DNA of 64,000 nucleotides from an uncultured Acidobacteriota bacterium. GTDB taxonomy: Bacteria > Acidobacteriota > JAAYUB01. The stretch covers positions 1 through 64,000 of the forward strand of contig CALAMB010000400.1 of assembly GCA_937925645.1 (NCBI GenBank). The letters run 5' to 3'. Made by a program: the position numbers and the translations under genes. The notes under the pieces are model-generated. The model searched no databases and was not told the origin of the DNA. It was given only the letters and a program-made list of their open reading frames with translations. Positions 39,716-48,415 of the stretch are shown piece after piece. Position 1 is the first letter of the stretch. Every line of letters starts with the position of its first letter.

Positions 39716-40578
39716 CCAAGGTGCTGCTCACCGGCGCCGAGGGCCGCTTCGGGCGCGATTTCATCACCTGGCTGGGTCAGCGCTATGAACTCTTTCCGAT
39801 GACCTGGGAGACATGCGATGTCCGCGACCTGACCGCCGTGCGGGACGTGATGCGCAAAATCAGACCGCAGGTCGTGGTCCACGCCGCGGCGTTCACCGAC
39901 GTGGATGGCGCCGAGCAGAACGCCGACGCGGCGTTCGCCGTGAACGCCATCGGCAGCCGCAACACGGCCACGGCCGCGGAGGAATCGGGTGCCTGGCTCA
40001 TCGCGTTGTCGACCGATTATGTGTTCTCCGGCCGCCTGGATCGGCCGTACCACGAGTTCGATCCGCCTTCGCCCATCAATGTTTACGGCCAGTCCAAGCT
40101 GGCGGGCGAGCGAGCCGTGGCCGCCTGCTGCCGGCGGCATACGATCGTCCGGACGGCGTGGCTGTACGCCAACACCGGCCCGTGCTTCCCCCGGACCATC
40201 ATCCGCCGTCTGCTCCAGTCGGTGGGTGGCGGGCCGCCCGTTCAGGTCGTTGCCGACCAGCGGGGAAATCCCACGTCCACCCGGGTGCTGGCCGATCTGG
40301 TCCACCGGTTGATCCTGGAGCCGATTCCGGGCATCGTCCACGGCGTGTGCGAAGGCGCGGCTTCCTGGTACGAGTTTGCCAGCGAAATTCAGTTCGGTCT
40401 CCACCTGCCGGGTGAGATCGCGGCCTGTGCCACCGAGGATGTCCCCCGGCCCGCCAACCGGCCCCGAAATTCCGCCCTGGACAACATGGTGCTCCGGTTG
40501 GAAGGCCGTGCGGCCCTCCCGTCCTGGCAGGAAGCCCTGAAACTCTGGATCCGGGAGAACCGCGATGAATTTGTTTGA
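39712..40578 (+). CDS. rmlD: dTDP-4-dehydrorhamnose reductase
   Basis: This 288-residue short-chain reductase makes dTDP-L-rhamnose using NAD(P)H. The Rossmann opening is KVLLTGAEGRFGRDFI. VVHAAAFTDVDGAEQNADAAFAVN follows, and the catalytic tyrosine/lysine lie in NVYGQSKLAGE near residue 125, with STDYVFSG just before. The C-terminus has PRPANRPRNSALDN, the usual substrate-side region. It overlaps rmlC by four bases and rmlB by 14 bases. Confidence 0.95.
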   Translation: MTKVLLTGAEGRFGRDFITWLGQRYELFPMTWETCDVRDLTAVRDVMRKIRPQVVVHAAAFTDVDGAEQNADAAFAVNAIGSRNTATAAEESGAWLIALSTDYVFSGRLDRPYHEFDPPSPINVYGQSKLAGERAVAACCRRHTIVRTAWLYANTGPCFPRTIIRRLLQSVGGGPPVQVVADQRGNPTSTRVLADLVHRLILEPIPGIVHGVCEGAASWYEFASEIQFGLHLPGEIAACATEDVPRPANRPRNSALDNMVLRLEGRAALPSWQEALKLWIRENRDEFV

Positions 40579-41662
40579 ACCCCGCCGCGTGCTGGTGACG
40601 GGCGGCGCCGGTTTCATCGGCGGCAACTTCGTGCGCCACCTGCTGGAGTCGGATCCGGTGGTCCGGATCTGGAATCTGGATGCGCTGACGTATGCCGGCA
40701 ACCTTGAGTCCCTGGCGGACGTGGACACCCGCTTCGGACCGGACGGCGAAGGTCGGTACAGCTTCGTGCGCGCCGACATCAGCGACTTCTCCACCGTCGG
40801 GCGACTGCTGGCGGACCAGACCATTGACAGCGTGGTCCACTTCGCCGCCGAGAGCCACGTGGACCGCTCGATTCTGGGCCCGGAACTGTTTGTGACCACC
40901 AACGTCCTGGGAACGTTTCGCCTGCTGGAGGCGTGCCGCCAGGCCTGGGCGGGACGGACGGATGTCCGCTTCCATCACGTGTCCACCGATGAGGTGTTCG
41001 GCAGCCTGGGTCCGGAGGGGAAATTCACCGAAACTTCGCCGTACGACCCCTCCAGCCCCTATTCCGCTTCCAAGGCGGCCAGCGATCACCTGGTGCGCGC
41101 CTGGCACCGGACGTACGGATTGCCGGTCACGCTGAGCAATTGCTCCAACAACTACGGCCCATGGCAGTTTCCCGAAAAACTGATCCCGCTGGTGATCCTC
41201 AACTGCTTGGAGGGGCGGCCCATCCCGGTTTACGGCCGGGGCGAGAACGTCCGGGACTGGCTCCATGTCCTGGATCACTGCATCGCGGTGGACCGGGTGC
41301 TCCGGGGCGGGCGAGCGGGCGCAACGTACAACGTGGGGGGCGACGGGGAGCGGCGCAACATCGACATCGTCGGCCTGCTGTGCGACCTGGTGGACGAACT
41401 GGGCCTCCGGGCCCCGGGCGTCTCCCGTTCTCGGGACCTGATCACCTTCGTGACGGACCGGCCGGGACACGACCTGCGCTATGCCATCGACTGGGCCCGC
41501 ATCGGCGACGAACTGGGCTGGCGGCCGGCAGTGCCCCTGGCCGACGGCCTGCGGGAGACGGTCCGCTGGTACGCGGAGCACCGCGCGTGGTGCCACCAGG
41601 TCACATCCGGCGAATACCGTTCCTACTACGACCGGCAGTACGGCCGGCGGCTCCAATCGTAA
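40565..41662 (+). CDS. rmlB: dTDP-glucose 4,6-dehydratase
   Basis: This 365-residue extended short-chain dehydrogenase makes dTDP-4-keto-6-deoxyglucose. It opens with VLVTGGAGFIGGNFVRHLL. It has HFAAESHVDRSI near residue 95, the STDEVFGSLG loop with the catalytic Asp/Glu pair, and PYSASKAASDHLV with the catalytic YxxxK. NCSNNYGPWQFPEKLIPL and DRPGHDLRYAID complete the family set. Gene order A-C-D-B puts the second enzyme last. Rhamnose probably goes to O-antigen or exopolysaccharide; no glycosyltransferase for it is adjacent. Confidence 0.97.
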   Translation: MNLFEPRRVLVTGGAGFIGGNFVRHLLESDPVVRIWNLDALTYAGNLESLADVDTRFGPDGEGRYSFVRADISDFSTVGRLLADQTIDSVVHFAAESHVDRSILGPELFVTTNVLGTFRLLEACRQAWAGRTDVRFHHVSTDEVFGSLGPEGKFTETSPYDPSSPYSASKAASDHLVRAWHRTYGLPVTLSNCSNNYGPWQFPEKLIPLVILNCLEGRPIPVYGRGENVRDWLHVLDHCIAVDRVLRGGRAGATYNVGGDGERRNIDIVGLLCDLVDELGLRAPGVSRSRDLITFVTDRPGHDLRYAIDWARIGDELGWRPAVPLADGLRETVRWYAEHRAWCHQVTSGEYRSYYDRQYGRRLQS

Positions 41663-41829
41663 TCCTGCCCAGTCAGCTGTACCTGCGAATCGATGAATCG
41701 GAAATGAAACACCGCCCAGTCACGGGCGTATCATCTGTTGGAATCAATCCGGTCGGTTTTTGACTTCATATGTGCAGCAGGACGGGAAGCGGCACGACTC
41801 CCGTTCCGGCCGCACAGCGAGGAGGGGCC

Positions 41830-42396
41830 ATGGTGAAGCGAGTCGTCGTCGCCGGCCTGCTGGGCGCCCTGGTCTGGTTTGTCTGGGCGATGGTGGTCAA
41901 CGGGATGTTCGGTTTCAAGGCGCGAATCGACATGAATGCCATCGACGATGAGCAGCGGATTTACGAGGTGTTGAAGCAGCAAATCAAACGGCCCGGCCGG
42001 TACGCCTGCAACCCGCCGCTCACCGCTGCCGGAATGTTCCCGGAGAACGAGCCGGCGTTCAGCGTGCTGTATGGCGGGGTGGGTCACGAAGCCGCGGGCC
42101 GGATGCTGCTGTGGCAACTCCCGATCTTTATCCTCGGTCCCCTGATCGCCGCCGGGCTCCTGGCCGCGTCCTCCCCCCGCATCCTCGCCAGCTACCCGCG
42201 CAAGGTGATGATGGTCGGCGCTCTGGGATTGTTCCTCGGCCTGGTTGGGCGTCTGACGGCATTCGGGATCGGTGACTACCCGTTGGCGAGCGCGCTGCTC
42301 CTGGCGCTCCACGACCTGGTGCTGTGGACCCTGATTGGCACGGTGCTGGCCTGGCGGATCCGGCCGGTGATCGCCGCCGGGACACCGCCGGCATAG
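41830..42396 (+). CDS. Hypothetical membrane protein with four predicted spans
   Basis: This 188-residue protein has hydrophobic segments at about 5-25, 90-112, 127-147 and 152-172. A polar exported loop of about 65 residues lies after the first span. I do not recognise a named family. A very strong GGAGGGG ribosome site precedes the ATG at 41830. The long loop contains FSVLYGGVGHEAAGRM, which may be the conserved part. It follows rmlB by 167 bases and is convergent with the GNAT gene. A chaperone or sensor function cannot be assigned. Confidence 0.75.
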   Translation: MVKRVVVAGLLGALVWFVWAMVVNGMFGFKARIDMNAIDDEQRIYEVLKQQIKRPGRYACNPPLTAAGMFPENEPAFSVLYGGVGHEAAGRMLLWQLPIFILGPLIAAGLLAASSPRILASYPRKVMMVGALGLFLGLVGRLTAFGIGDYPLASALLLALHDLVLWTLIGTVLAWRIRPVIAAGTPPA

Positions 42397-42440
42397 GCGG
42401 CTGAGAGGAGCGGTCGGATATCCCGGCCGGTGACGGGCTG

Positions 42441-43286
42441 TCAGGCGACGGGGAAATCTCGCCGGATCTCCCGGTACTCCAGGGCTGTTGTGGTGCCGAG
42501 TTCCTGGAGCAACTCGGACAGCGGCTCCCCGGCCGACACGTACGGCAGATGGAGGGGGCGGCCGTAGGGGCCTGCCGCCGCGGCGAGCAGGGCGCGGCCC
42601 GCCGCCGGTTCCCGGAACCGGAGCGCCTGCACGACACTCAGAAGAAGCTCCACGCGCCAGATTCCCCAACCCACCACCTCCGTACCCCGCCGGGCCAGCG
42701 CCATTCGCCAGGCCGGCAGCGGCCCACAGCGGGCGATCTGCCGCCAGCGCTGGAGCCAGGGAATGGGCTCCGCCGGCCGGTCCGCATGGTAGTGTGCCGC
42801 CAGTTCCGCCAGGGTGCAGGGCCGCACTTCCAGGCCCGGTTCGGCCGCCGGTGGCGGGACGGGGAGGTCCAGGCAGAACAGCGACCGGGTCTCCCGGAAT
42901 TTCACCGCCTGGTAGCGACGAGCTTTTCGGAAGGAGGCCACCATGGCCCAACTGGTCCGTATCCCCAGCGCCTGGTGCTGCCGCGTGAAGCGCTTTTCCA
43001 GCTCCAGGCCGACCCGGTCCCGGTGAAAGCGGGGACTCACATTCCAACCGAAGACAAACGACTCGCGCAGGTCGAGGTCAACGCTCAGCAGCAGCACACC
43101 GGCAGTCTCCCCGTCAACCTCGGCCACGAAGCTGTGCTCGAGGTCCAGTCCGTATTGCGGGATGAGGGTGTGGCCCAGTCCCCACGCGCTGAACGGGGTC
43201 CGAATGGGGAAGTCTTGATACGACTCGTTGATGATCCGGACAGCGGCGGGGATATCCGCCTCGGTCATGATGCGGCAGGAGATCAC
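42441..43286 (-). CDS. GNAT-family N-acetyltransferase
   Basis: This 281-residue protein has an N-terminal GNAT domain of about 140 residues (IMTEADIPAAVRIINESY, DGETAGVLLLSVDLDLRESFVFGWNVSP) and a second, poorly conserved half that may be a degenerate GNAT repeat (WRMALARRGTEVVGWGIWRV). Such enzymes move an acetyl group from acetyl-CoA to an amine; the substrate is unknown. The start is GTG 43286; an ATG six codons downstream is an option. It stands alone, divergent from the porin-like gene. Confidence 0.72.
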   Translation of the reverse strand: MISCRIMTEADIPAAVRIINESYQDFPIRTPFSAWGLGHTLIPQYGLDLEHSFVAEVDGETAGVLLLSVDLDLRESFVFGWNVSPRFHRDRVGLELEKRFTRQHQALGIRTSWAMVASFRKARRYQAVKFRETRSLFCLDLPVPPPAAEPGLEVRPCTLAELAAHYHADRPAEPIPWLQRWRQIARCGPLPAWRMALARRGTEVVGWGIWRVELLLSVVQALRFREPAAGRALLAAAAGPYGRPLHLPYVSAGEPLSELLQELGTTTALEYREIRRDFPVA

Positions 43287-43343
43287 AGCGACGGCCTACT
43301 CCTTGGAGTCAAAAAATAATGCGGCCATTATGCCACAACCCGT

Positions 43344-43357
43344 GTGAAAACGTTCAC
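43344..43357. promoter_or_regulatory. Operator-like inverted repeat GTGAA-N4-TTCAC
   Basis: A short symmetric site lies between the divergent GNAT and porin-like genes, 58 bases from the GNAT start and about 170 bases from the porin start. Its shape fits a dimeric regulator site, but a match this short can be chance. Confidence 0.25.
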
Positions 43358-43528
43358 GCAGAGCATCCGCGGGGTGCCGCGACACCGACCGGACGATGGC
43401 GGTCGCCGGCCGTTGCAGGTGCGCCTTCCCTTTTGCGCCGGCTTTGGGTATGATGCCAATTTCATCCGCGCCGATTGCCAGCCGGCGGAGGCGCGCGGAT
43501 TGGTCCCGACCCGCCCGCCAAGGAGACC

Positions 43529-44860
43529 GTGTTGATCAGATCATTGTGCTGCCTGATTTGCATTGCCGCTCTGATCGGGTCGGCCGGCGCCGCCGATCCC
43601 GCGTCGGCCGCCGACCCGGACACCACCCGCTTTGAGATTGGTTTCGAAGAGCGCGTCCGCTCGGAGAACATGGACAATCTGAACGACTGGGAGGCGGACG
43701 ACCCGGACGCGCGCCGATGGTGGCGGTTCCGCTCCCGCCTCTGGGCCAAACTGAACGTCGGACAGCGCGCCGAGTTGTATCTCGGACTCAATAACGAGAC
43801 CCGCAAGACCATCGAGCCCGACACGCCCCTCAAGTTCGACGAAGTCATTTTCGAAAACCTGTACCTGGACCTGGCACTCAGCCGTCAGGTTTCGGTCAAG
43901 GCGGGCCGCCAGAACCTGGTGCGCGGGGAAGGTTTTCTGTTTATCGAAGGAAACCCGTTGGACGGTTCCCGCACCGCCTATTTCAACGCGATCGACGTCA
44001 CGTGGTCGCCGGTCAAGGACCTGAAGCTGGAGCTTCTGGGGATTTCAAACCCGGACCACGACATCTACCTGCCGCGAATTAACGACAAACACAAGTCGCT
44101 CATCGAGTGGGATGAGGAGGCGATCGGCTTCTACGCGACCGACCGGACCCGTCGCGGCCAGAGTCTCGACGCCTACTATTTCTACAAGAAGGAGTCCGGC
44201 GACAGCCGGGATCCCAACCATCCCCAGTACCAGCCCGAGCGCCGGGTGCACACGCTTGGCGGCCGGCTGGAACAGACGCTGGGCGGCGGCTGGGCGGCGG
44301 CCGGCGAGCTGGCGGGACAATGGGGCGGCCAGCATCCCGACACGCCGATCCGGGCGATGGGCGGATACGCCTACGTGAAGAAAACCTTCACCCATGACTG
44401 GAAGCCCACTGCCCAGTTCGGTTACTGGGGCTTTTCCGGCGACGATCCGGCGACGCCCGAAAACGAAAACTGGGACCCTCTGTTCAACCGATGGCCCAAG
44501 TGGAGCGAACTGTACATCTACAGCCAATGGCCGGAAAAGGGCCTGGCGTACTGGACGAACACCCGCATGTGGCAGGCGGAGGCGACGGTGGCCCCCCGGC
44601 CGTGGGCCAAGGGGCGCGTGTCGTACTATCATCTGGGTGCCGCCCATCCCTTTCCAGGTGATCCGGCGGTGTTTGCCGGCAGTACGACCCGCGGTGACAT
44701 GTTCCAGGTTCGGGTGGATATCATCCCCTCCGACAGCTGGCGGGGCCACGTGGTGTACGAACGGTTCTGGCCGGGCAGTTTCTATGAGGGGCCGTCGCCG
44801 GGGTATTTCTTTCGGTTCGAGGTCATCTACTCGATCAAAGGCGTGTTTGCGTGGGATTAG
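43529..44860 (+). CDS. Outer-membrane beta-barrel, alginate-export (AlgE)-like
   Basis: This protein of about 443 residues has a signal peptide (LIRSLCCLICIAALIGSAGAA) followed by alternating beta-strand patterns ending in an aromatic strand (FRFEVIYSIKGVFAWD). KAGRQNLVRGEGFLFIEGNPLDGSRTAYFNAIDVTWSP resembles the alginate-export porin family. It should form a diffusion channel for an anionic sugar or similar solute. Start is GTG 43529 or TTG 43532, with AAGGAG just upstream. It is followed after 3 bases by an AmpG-like permease, so the two may pass the same solute across both membranes. Confidence 0.8.
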   Translation: MLIRSLCCLICIAALIGSAGAADPASAADPDTTRFEIGFEERVRSENMDNLNDWEADDPDARRWWRFRSRLWAKLNVGQRAELYLGLNNETRKTIEPDTPLKFDEVIFENLYLDLALSRQVSVKAGRQNLVRGEGFLFIEGNPLDGSRTAYFNAIDVTWSPVKDLKLELLGISNPDHDIYLPRINDKHKSLIEWDEEAIGFYATDRTRRGQSLDAYYFYKKESGDSRDPNHPQYQPERRVHTLGGRLEQTLGGGWAAAGELAGQWGGQHPDTPIRAMGGYAYVKKTFTHDWKPTAQFGYWGFSGDDPATPENENWDPLFNRWPKWSELYIYSQWPEKGLAYWTNTRMWQAEATVAPRPWAKGRVSYYHLGAAHPFPGDPAVFAGSTTRGDMFQVRVDIIPSDSWRGHVVYERFWPGSFYEGPSPGYFFRFEVIYSIKGVFAWD

Positions 44861-44863
44861 ACG

Positions 44864-46492
44864 ATGAGTGAGCCGCGGGCCGCATCAGCATCACCCGGGG
44901 CGTCGGCTGCGCCGACGCCCTGGTGGAATCGGCTTTGGGTGGCCACGCTGTATTTTGCGGAAGGCTTCCCGTACAGCGTGGTCCGGCAGATCTCCACGGT
45001 GTTCTTCAAGGACAGTGGCGCCAGCCTGCAGGCCATCGGCCTGACCTCGCTCTACGGTCTGCCCTGGACCCTCAAATTTCTCTGGTCGCCGTTCATCGAC
45101 CAGTTCGCCACCAAGCGGCGCTGGCTGCTCGCCGCCGAGCTGGCCCTGGCCGTCGCCACGGTCATCATGGCCCTGGGCGCCGCCGCCCCCCAGGCGCTGG
45201 ATATCGTCGCCGGCCTGTTCCTGCTGACGGCCCTGCTGTCGGCAACCCACGACATCGCCATCGACGGCTTCTACCTCGAGGCGCTGGACCGCCAGGAGCA
45301 GGCGCGCTTCGTGGGCTTCCAGGCGATGAGCTACCGACTGGCCATGATCGCCGGCGGCGGGGGGATCGTCACTCTCTCCGGTTACACCAACTGGTCCACG
45401 GCGTTCGGCGTCGCGGCGGTCATCCTGTTCGGGCTGTGGTTGATCCACTCGCGCTGCCTGCCCCGGGTGGAGCAGACCCGGCGGCCCATGGCCGAGTTAT
45501 GGCGGCTCCTCCGTCGGCCAGCCATCCAGCGGACGGCCGCGGGAATCCTGCTGGCCGTGTTGATTGTCGCCGCAGCGGGACGGCTGGGCTGGCTCGACAC
45601 CCCGGCGGCCGGGTTCCACGCGGCGGTGGACACCCTGGGATCAGCGGGCCTGGTGAGTGCGGTGTTGCTTCTGGCGATGCTGGCGCTGGCGTTCAACCTC
45701 GGGCGGATCAAGCGGCGCCTGTATGCGTCCGACTCCTTTTACGCCCTGGCTTTTGTCGACTACCTCGACCAGCCCAAGATGACCATCATCCTGACGGCGA
45801 TCGTGCTCTGGCGGGCCGGCGAATCCTTCCTCCTGAATATGGCATATCCCTTCCTGAGCGATGCCGGTGTCACCCGAGCGCAATACGGATTGATCTACGG
45901 AACCTTCGGCATCATCGCCTCGATCACCGGCGGACTGCTCGCCGGTTGGTTGATCGCCCGATTCGGCCTGCGCCGCATGATCTGGCCGTGCGCCCTGAGC
46001 CAGAACCTCCTGAACCTGCTGTACATGTTTCTGGCCTGGCACTATGTTCCCCAGTGCACGAGCCGCGGGAATCTGGCCATGGAAATGGCCGCCAACCTTT
46101 ACCAGGTGCCGTTTTTGTGGGCGCAGCGCCTGGTGGACATGGTTCAGACGCCCGCCGCCTGGTTTCCCGACCTGAATATTGTGGCGGTGCTCATCGTCCT
46201 GGAGGCGTTCGGCGCGGGCATGGGCACGGCGGCCTTCATGGTGTTCATCATGCGGACCTGCAAGCCCGGCTACAAGGCCGCCCACATGGCGATCGCCACC
46301 AGCATCATGACCGTGGGCGCCACCTCCGCCGGCATCTTTTCGGGTATCCTGGCCGGCTGGCTGGGCTATCCGGCCTTTTTCGGCTTCACCTTCCTGGTCA
46401 CGTTGCCCAGCATGGCGTTGCTCCTGTTCCTGCCTTATCTGGACGGCTCATCGGCGGCCGACCTGCCAGGGAACCGCCCGGAAAAGCGTTGA
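44864..46492 (+). CDS. Major facilitator permease, AmpG-like (muropeptide transporter family)
   Basis: This 542-residue protein has about 12-14 membrane spans. It shares the AmpG-type opening (WVATLYFAEGFPYSVVRQISTVFFKDSGASLQAIG), GLPWTLKFLWSPFIDQF and AFVDYLDQPKMTIILTAIVLWRAGESFLLNMAYPFLSDAGVTRAQYGLIYGTFGI in the second half. AmpG imports anhydromuropeptides for wall recycling. An extra hydrophobic pair near the middle (about 225-290) lengthens the central loop. It is coupled to the porin-like gene upstream. A recycling role would fit the SpoIID/AmgK-type pair at 56-59.7 kb. Confidence 0.82.
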   Translation: MSEPRAASASPGASAAPTPWWNRLWVATLYFAEGFPYSVVRQISTVFFKDSGASLQAIGLTSLYGLPWTLKFLWSPFIDQFATKRRWLLAAELALAVATVIMALGAAAPQALDIVAGLFLLTALLSATHDIAIDGFYLEALDRQEQARFVGFQAMSYRLAMIAGGGGIVTLSGYTNWSTAFGVAAVILFGLWLIHSRCLPRVEQTRRPMAELWRLLRRPAIQRTAAGILLAVLIVAAAGRLGWLDTPAAGFHAAVDTLGSAGLVSAVLLLAMLALAFNLGRIKRRLYASDSFYALAFVDYLDQPKMTIILTAIVLWRAGESFLLNMAYPFLSDAGVTRAQYGLIYGTFGIIASITGGLLAGWLIARFGLRRMIWPCALSQNLLNLLYMFLAWHYVPQCTSRGNLAMEMAANLYQVPFLWAQRLVDMVQTPAAWFPDLNIVAVLIVLEAFGAGMGTAAFMVFIMRTCKPGYKAAHMAIATSIMTVGATSAGIFSGILAGWLGYPAFFGFTFLVTLPSMALLLFLPYLDGSSAADLPGNRPEKR

Positions 46493-46517
46493 AACGCAGG
46501 AAGACGCCCACTATAAT
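46489..46517 (+). promoter_or_regulatory. Consensus promoter placed for a leaderless transcript
   Basis: TTGAAA (46489-46494), 17 bases, then a perfect TATAAT (46512-46517). The -35 overlaps the stop region of the permease gene. The ATG of the next gene is only 8 bases after the -10, where transcription should begin. Confidence 0.7.
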
Positions 46518-46525
46518 AGAGGGCC

Positions 46526-46798
46526 ATGACCGAGACGCGTGTCCTGCCAACCTCCTATAACGAATTGGAAACGGAACTGGGCGAGCAGATCGCTCCGTTC
46601 AACCAGCTCTTTCAGGACTCCATCCGTTACTATGATTCACTCCTGGGCCGGGACGCCCGCTCCAGCCCGGTCATGGAGCAGCAGTTCCTGGACCGGTTCA
46701 GCTTCCTCCTGGAACAGGAACATTTCGCCCCGCCCCGCAGCCTCCGCGAGACGCTGATCAAGCTCAGTTACGGCTTTTACATGAAGCAGCGCAGTTGA
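46526..46798 (+). CDS. Small conserved-looking helical protein, unknown function
   Basis: This 90-residue, acidic, probably all-helical soluble protein contains no cysteine or membrane segment. I do not recognise a family. Its ATG lies 8 bases after a perfect TATAAT, so the messenger may begin at or within a base or two of the start codon, and no ribosome-binding sequence is seen before it. Composition (Tyr/Phe/Leu-rich helices, LLEQEHFAPPRSLRETLIKL) suggests a small adaptor or regulator. It is convergent with the histidine kinase gene (12-base gap). Confidence 0.7.
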   Translation: MTETRVLPTSYNELETELGEQIAPFNQLFQDSIRYYDSLLGRDARSSPVMEQQFLDRFSFLLEQEHFAPPRSLRETLIKLSYGFYMKQRS

Positions 46799-46810
46799 GG
46801 TGGATCCGCT

Positions 46811-48394
46811 TCAGCTCGGCGTGGAGATGCTGTCGCCCGTCGCGCCGCCCGGCGGTGGCGCGTCCACGCGGGCGGGGAAGCGGATGGTGAACACCGAACC
46901 CTCGCCGACGACACTGTCCACGCGGATCTCGCCGCCGTGGGCCTCCACAAGGTACTTGACCAGGCTCAAGCCGATCCCGCTCCCGCGAACCCGCCGGACT
47001 GCAATGTTGTTGCTGCGGTAGAACTTGTCGAAGATGTTCGGCAGATCCTCCGGGGCGATGCCGATGCCCTCATCCCGGACCTCCAGGCAGACGTGGGGCG
47101 GCGCGTGGAAAACCCGGATCCGGACGCGGCGGGATTTTTCAGCGGAATACTTGATGGCGTTGTCCAGCAGGTTGAGCAGGATCAGGGCCAGCGCGTTGGC
47201 GTCGCCGTGAATCATGGGGATGCCGGGTTCCGTCTCGACCCGGAGCTCCACCTGCTCCTTTTTGATGCGGTAATCGAAAGCCTCGAGGTGACGGGCCACC
47301 ACCTGGTCGAGGCGCAGATCCTCGAAGCTGAACTTCTGCAGTCCGTTCTCCAGGTTGGCCAGGTCCAGCACGTTGTTGATCAAGTGGGTCATCCGCTCGG
47401 TTTCGGCAAAGATCACCGACAGGTACTCCTGGCGGGTGGTCTCGTCGCGGCCCCGGCCCATGAGCAGGATTTCGCTGAACATCTTGATCAGGGCCAGCGG
47501 CGTCTTCAACTCATGGGAAACGTTGCGGACGAACACTTCTTTCTGATGGGTGAGCTTCTGCTCCTCGCGGCGGCTCACGTAGACCAGCAACCAGGCCGAC
47601 AGGATCAGCACCAGATTGATGGCCAGCAGGAGCATGTTCTGGCTCCGGATGCCAAGGGCCTCCTGCTCGAGCTGGTCGGCGTTGCGGGGTGCCAGCTGGA
47701 AGAGCCATTTATAGAAGGTTTTTGGGAAGCGCTGCTCGACGAAGTACTTCCGCGACACCTGGAAGGGAGTGCCGAAAATCAGGTTGTTTTCGTAATCCCG
47801 GATGCAGACCACGTGGTTGCGCTCGAGGTCGCGAACGTATGGGCCGAAGAACACATCCAGATCGTCGCCGCGGTATTCCTGAATGAGCAGGAAGCGCCGA
47901 TCGTCGCCCGTCAAAGTGAAGGGCAGCAGGGAGAACAGGTGATAGCTCCCGTCGATGGCGGTGTGGAGGTGCTGGATGCTGAGCAGGGGCATCTGGACCG
48001 GATCGGCGGCGGTCAGGACCCGCCGCCGGAACCAGCGGGCGTTCTCCCGCTGCCGGTCGGCCGGGAAATGCACGTTCCACCGGTCGTCCAGCAGGTAGAT
48101 CTGCCGGATCAGCGGGACGGGCGTGGCGGGCGCGTTGGCCAGTCGCAGCTGCAGTTCCTCAAGGGAGCCGGACGTCAGGAAGGTGTACAGCTTCTGGTCC
48201 TGGGCGGATATGCCGAGCTCGATCCGGTTGAGGGTTTGCCGGACCATGCTGAGGTTGCTCTGCAGCAGGGTGATTTCCAGCAGGCTTTCCTTCTCGGCGA
48301 CGTACCGGAAGGTGAGGATGCCGATGGTGATCGTGGAGAACAACACGATGCCGCTGGCAATGGGGAACATCCGGCTGCGAAAAAAATGGCGCAC
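46811..48394 (-). CDS. Membrane sensor histidine kinase (orphan)
   Basis: This 527-residue protein has two membrane spans (about 10-30 and 250-270) around an exported sensory domain of about 220 residues. A dimerisation/phosphoacceptor helix follows, with His294 in NVSHELKTPLALIK. The ATPase domain has NLLDNAIKYS (N box), VRDEGIGIAPEDLPNIFDKFYR (G1, F) and GSGIGLSLVKYLVEAHGG (G2). No HAMP domain is evident. No response regulator gene lies next to it, so its partner is elsewhere. The start ATG at 48394 follows the 254-residue unknown gene. Confidence 0.93.
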   Translation of the reverse strand: MRHFFRSRMFPIASGIVLFSTITIGILTFRYVAEKESLLEITLLQSNLSMVRQTLNRIELGISAQDQKLYTFLTSGSLEELQLRLANAPATPVPLIRQIYLLDDRWNVHFPADRQRENARWFRRRVLTAADPVQMPLLSIQHLHTAIDGSYHLFSLLPFTLTGDDRRFLLIQEYRGDDLDVFFGPYVRDLERNHVVCIRDYENNLIFGTPFQVSRKYFVEQRFPKTFYKWLFQLAPRNADQLEQEALGIRSQNMLLLAINLVLILSAWLLVYVSRREEQKLTHQKEVFVRNVSHELKTPLALIKMFSEILLMGRGRDETTRQEYLSVIFAETERMTHLINNVLDLANLENGLQKFSFEDLRLDQVVARHLEAFDYRIKKEQVELRVETEPGIPMIHGDANALALILLNLLDNAIKYSAEKSRRVRIRVFHAPPHVCLEVRDEGIGIAPEDLPNIFDKFYRSNNIAVRRVRGSGIGLSLVKYLVEAHGGEIRVDSVVGEGSVFTIRFPARVDAPPPGGATGDSISTPS

Positions 48395-48415
48395 GTGATT
48401 CTCCGAAATCCATCG

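Noticed and set aside
41663..41829. Terminator or promoter between rmlB and the membrane protein gene
   Set aside because: No stable hairpin with a T-run and no well-spaced -35/-10 pair.
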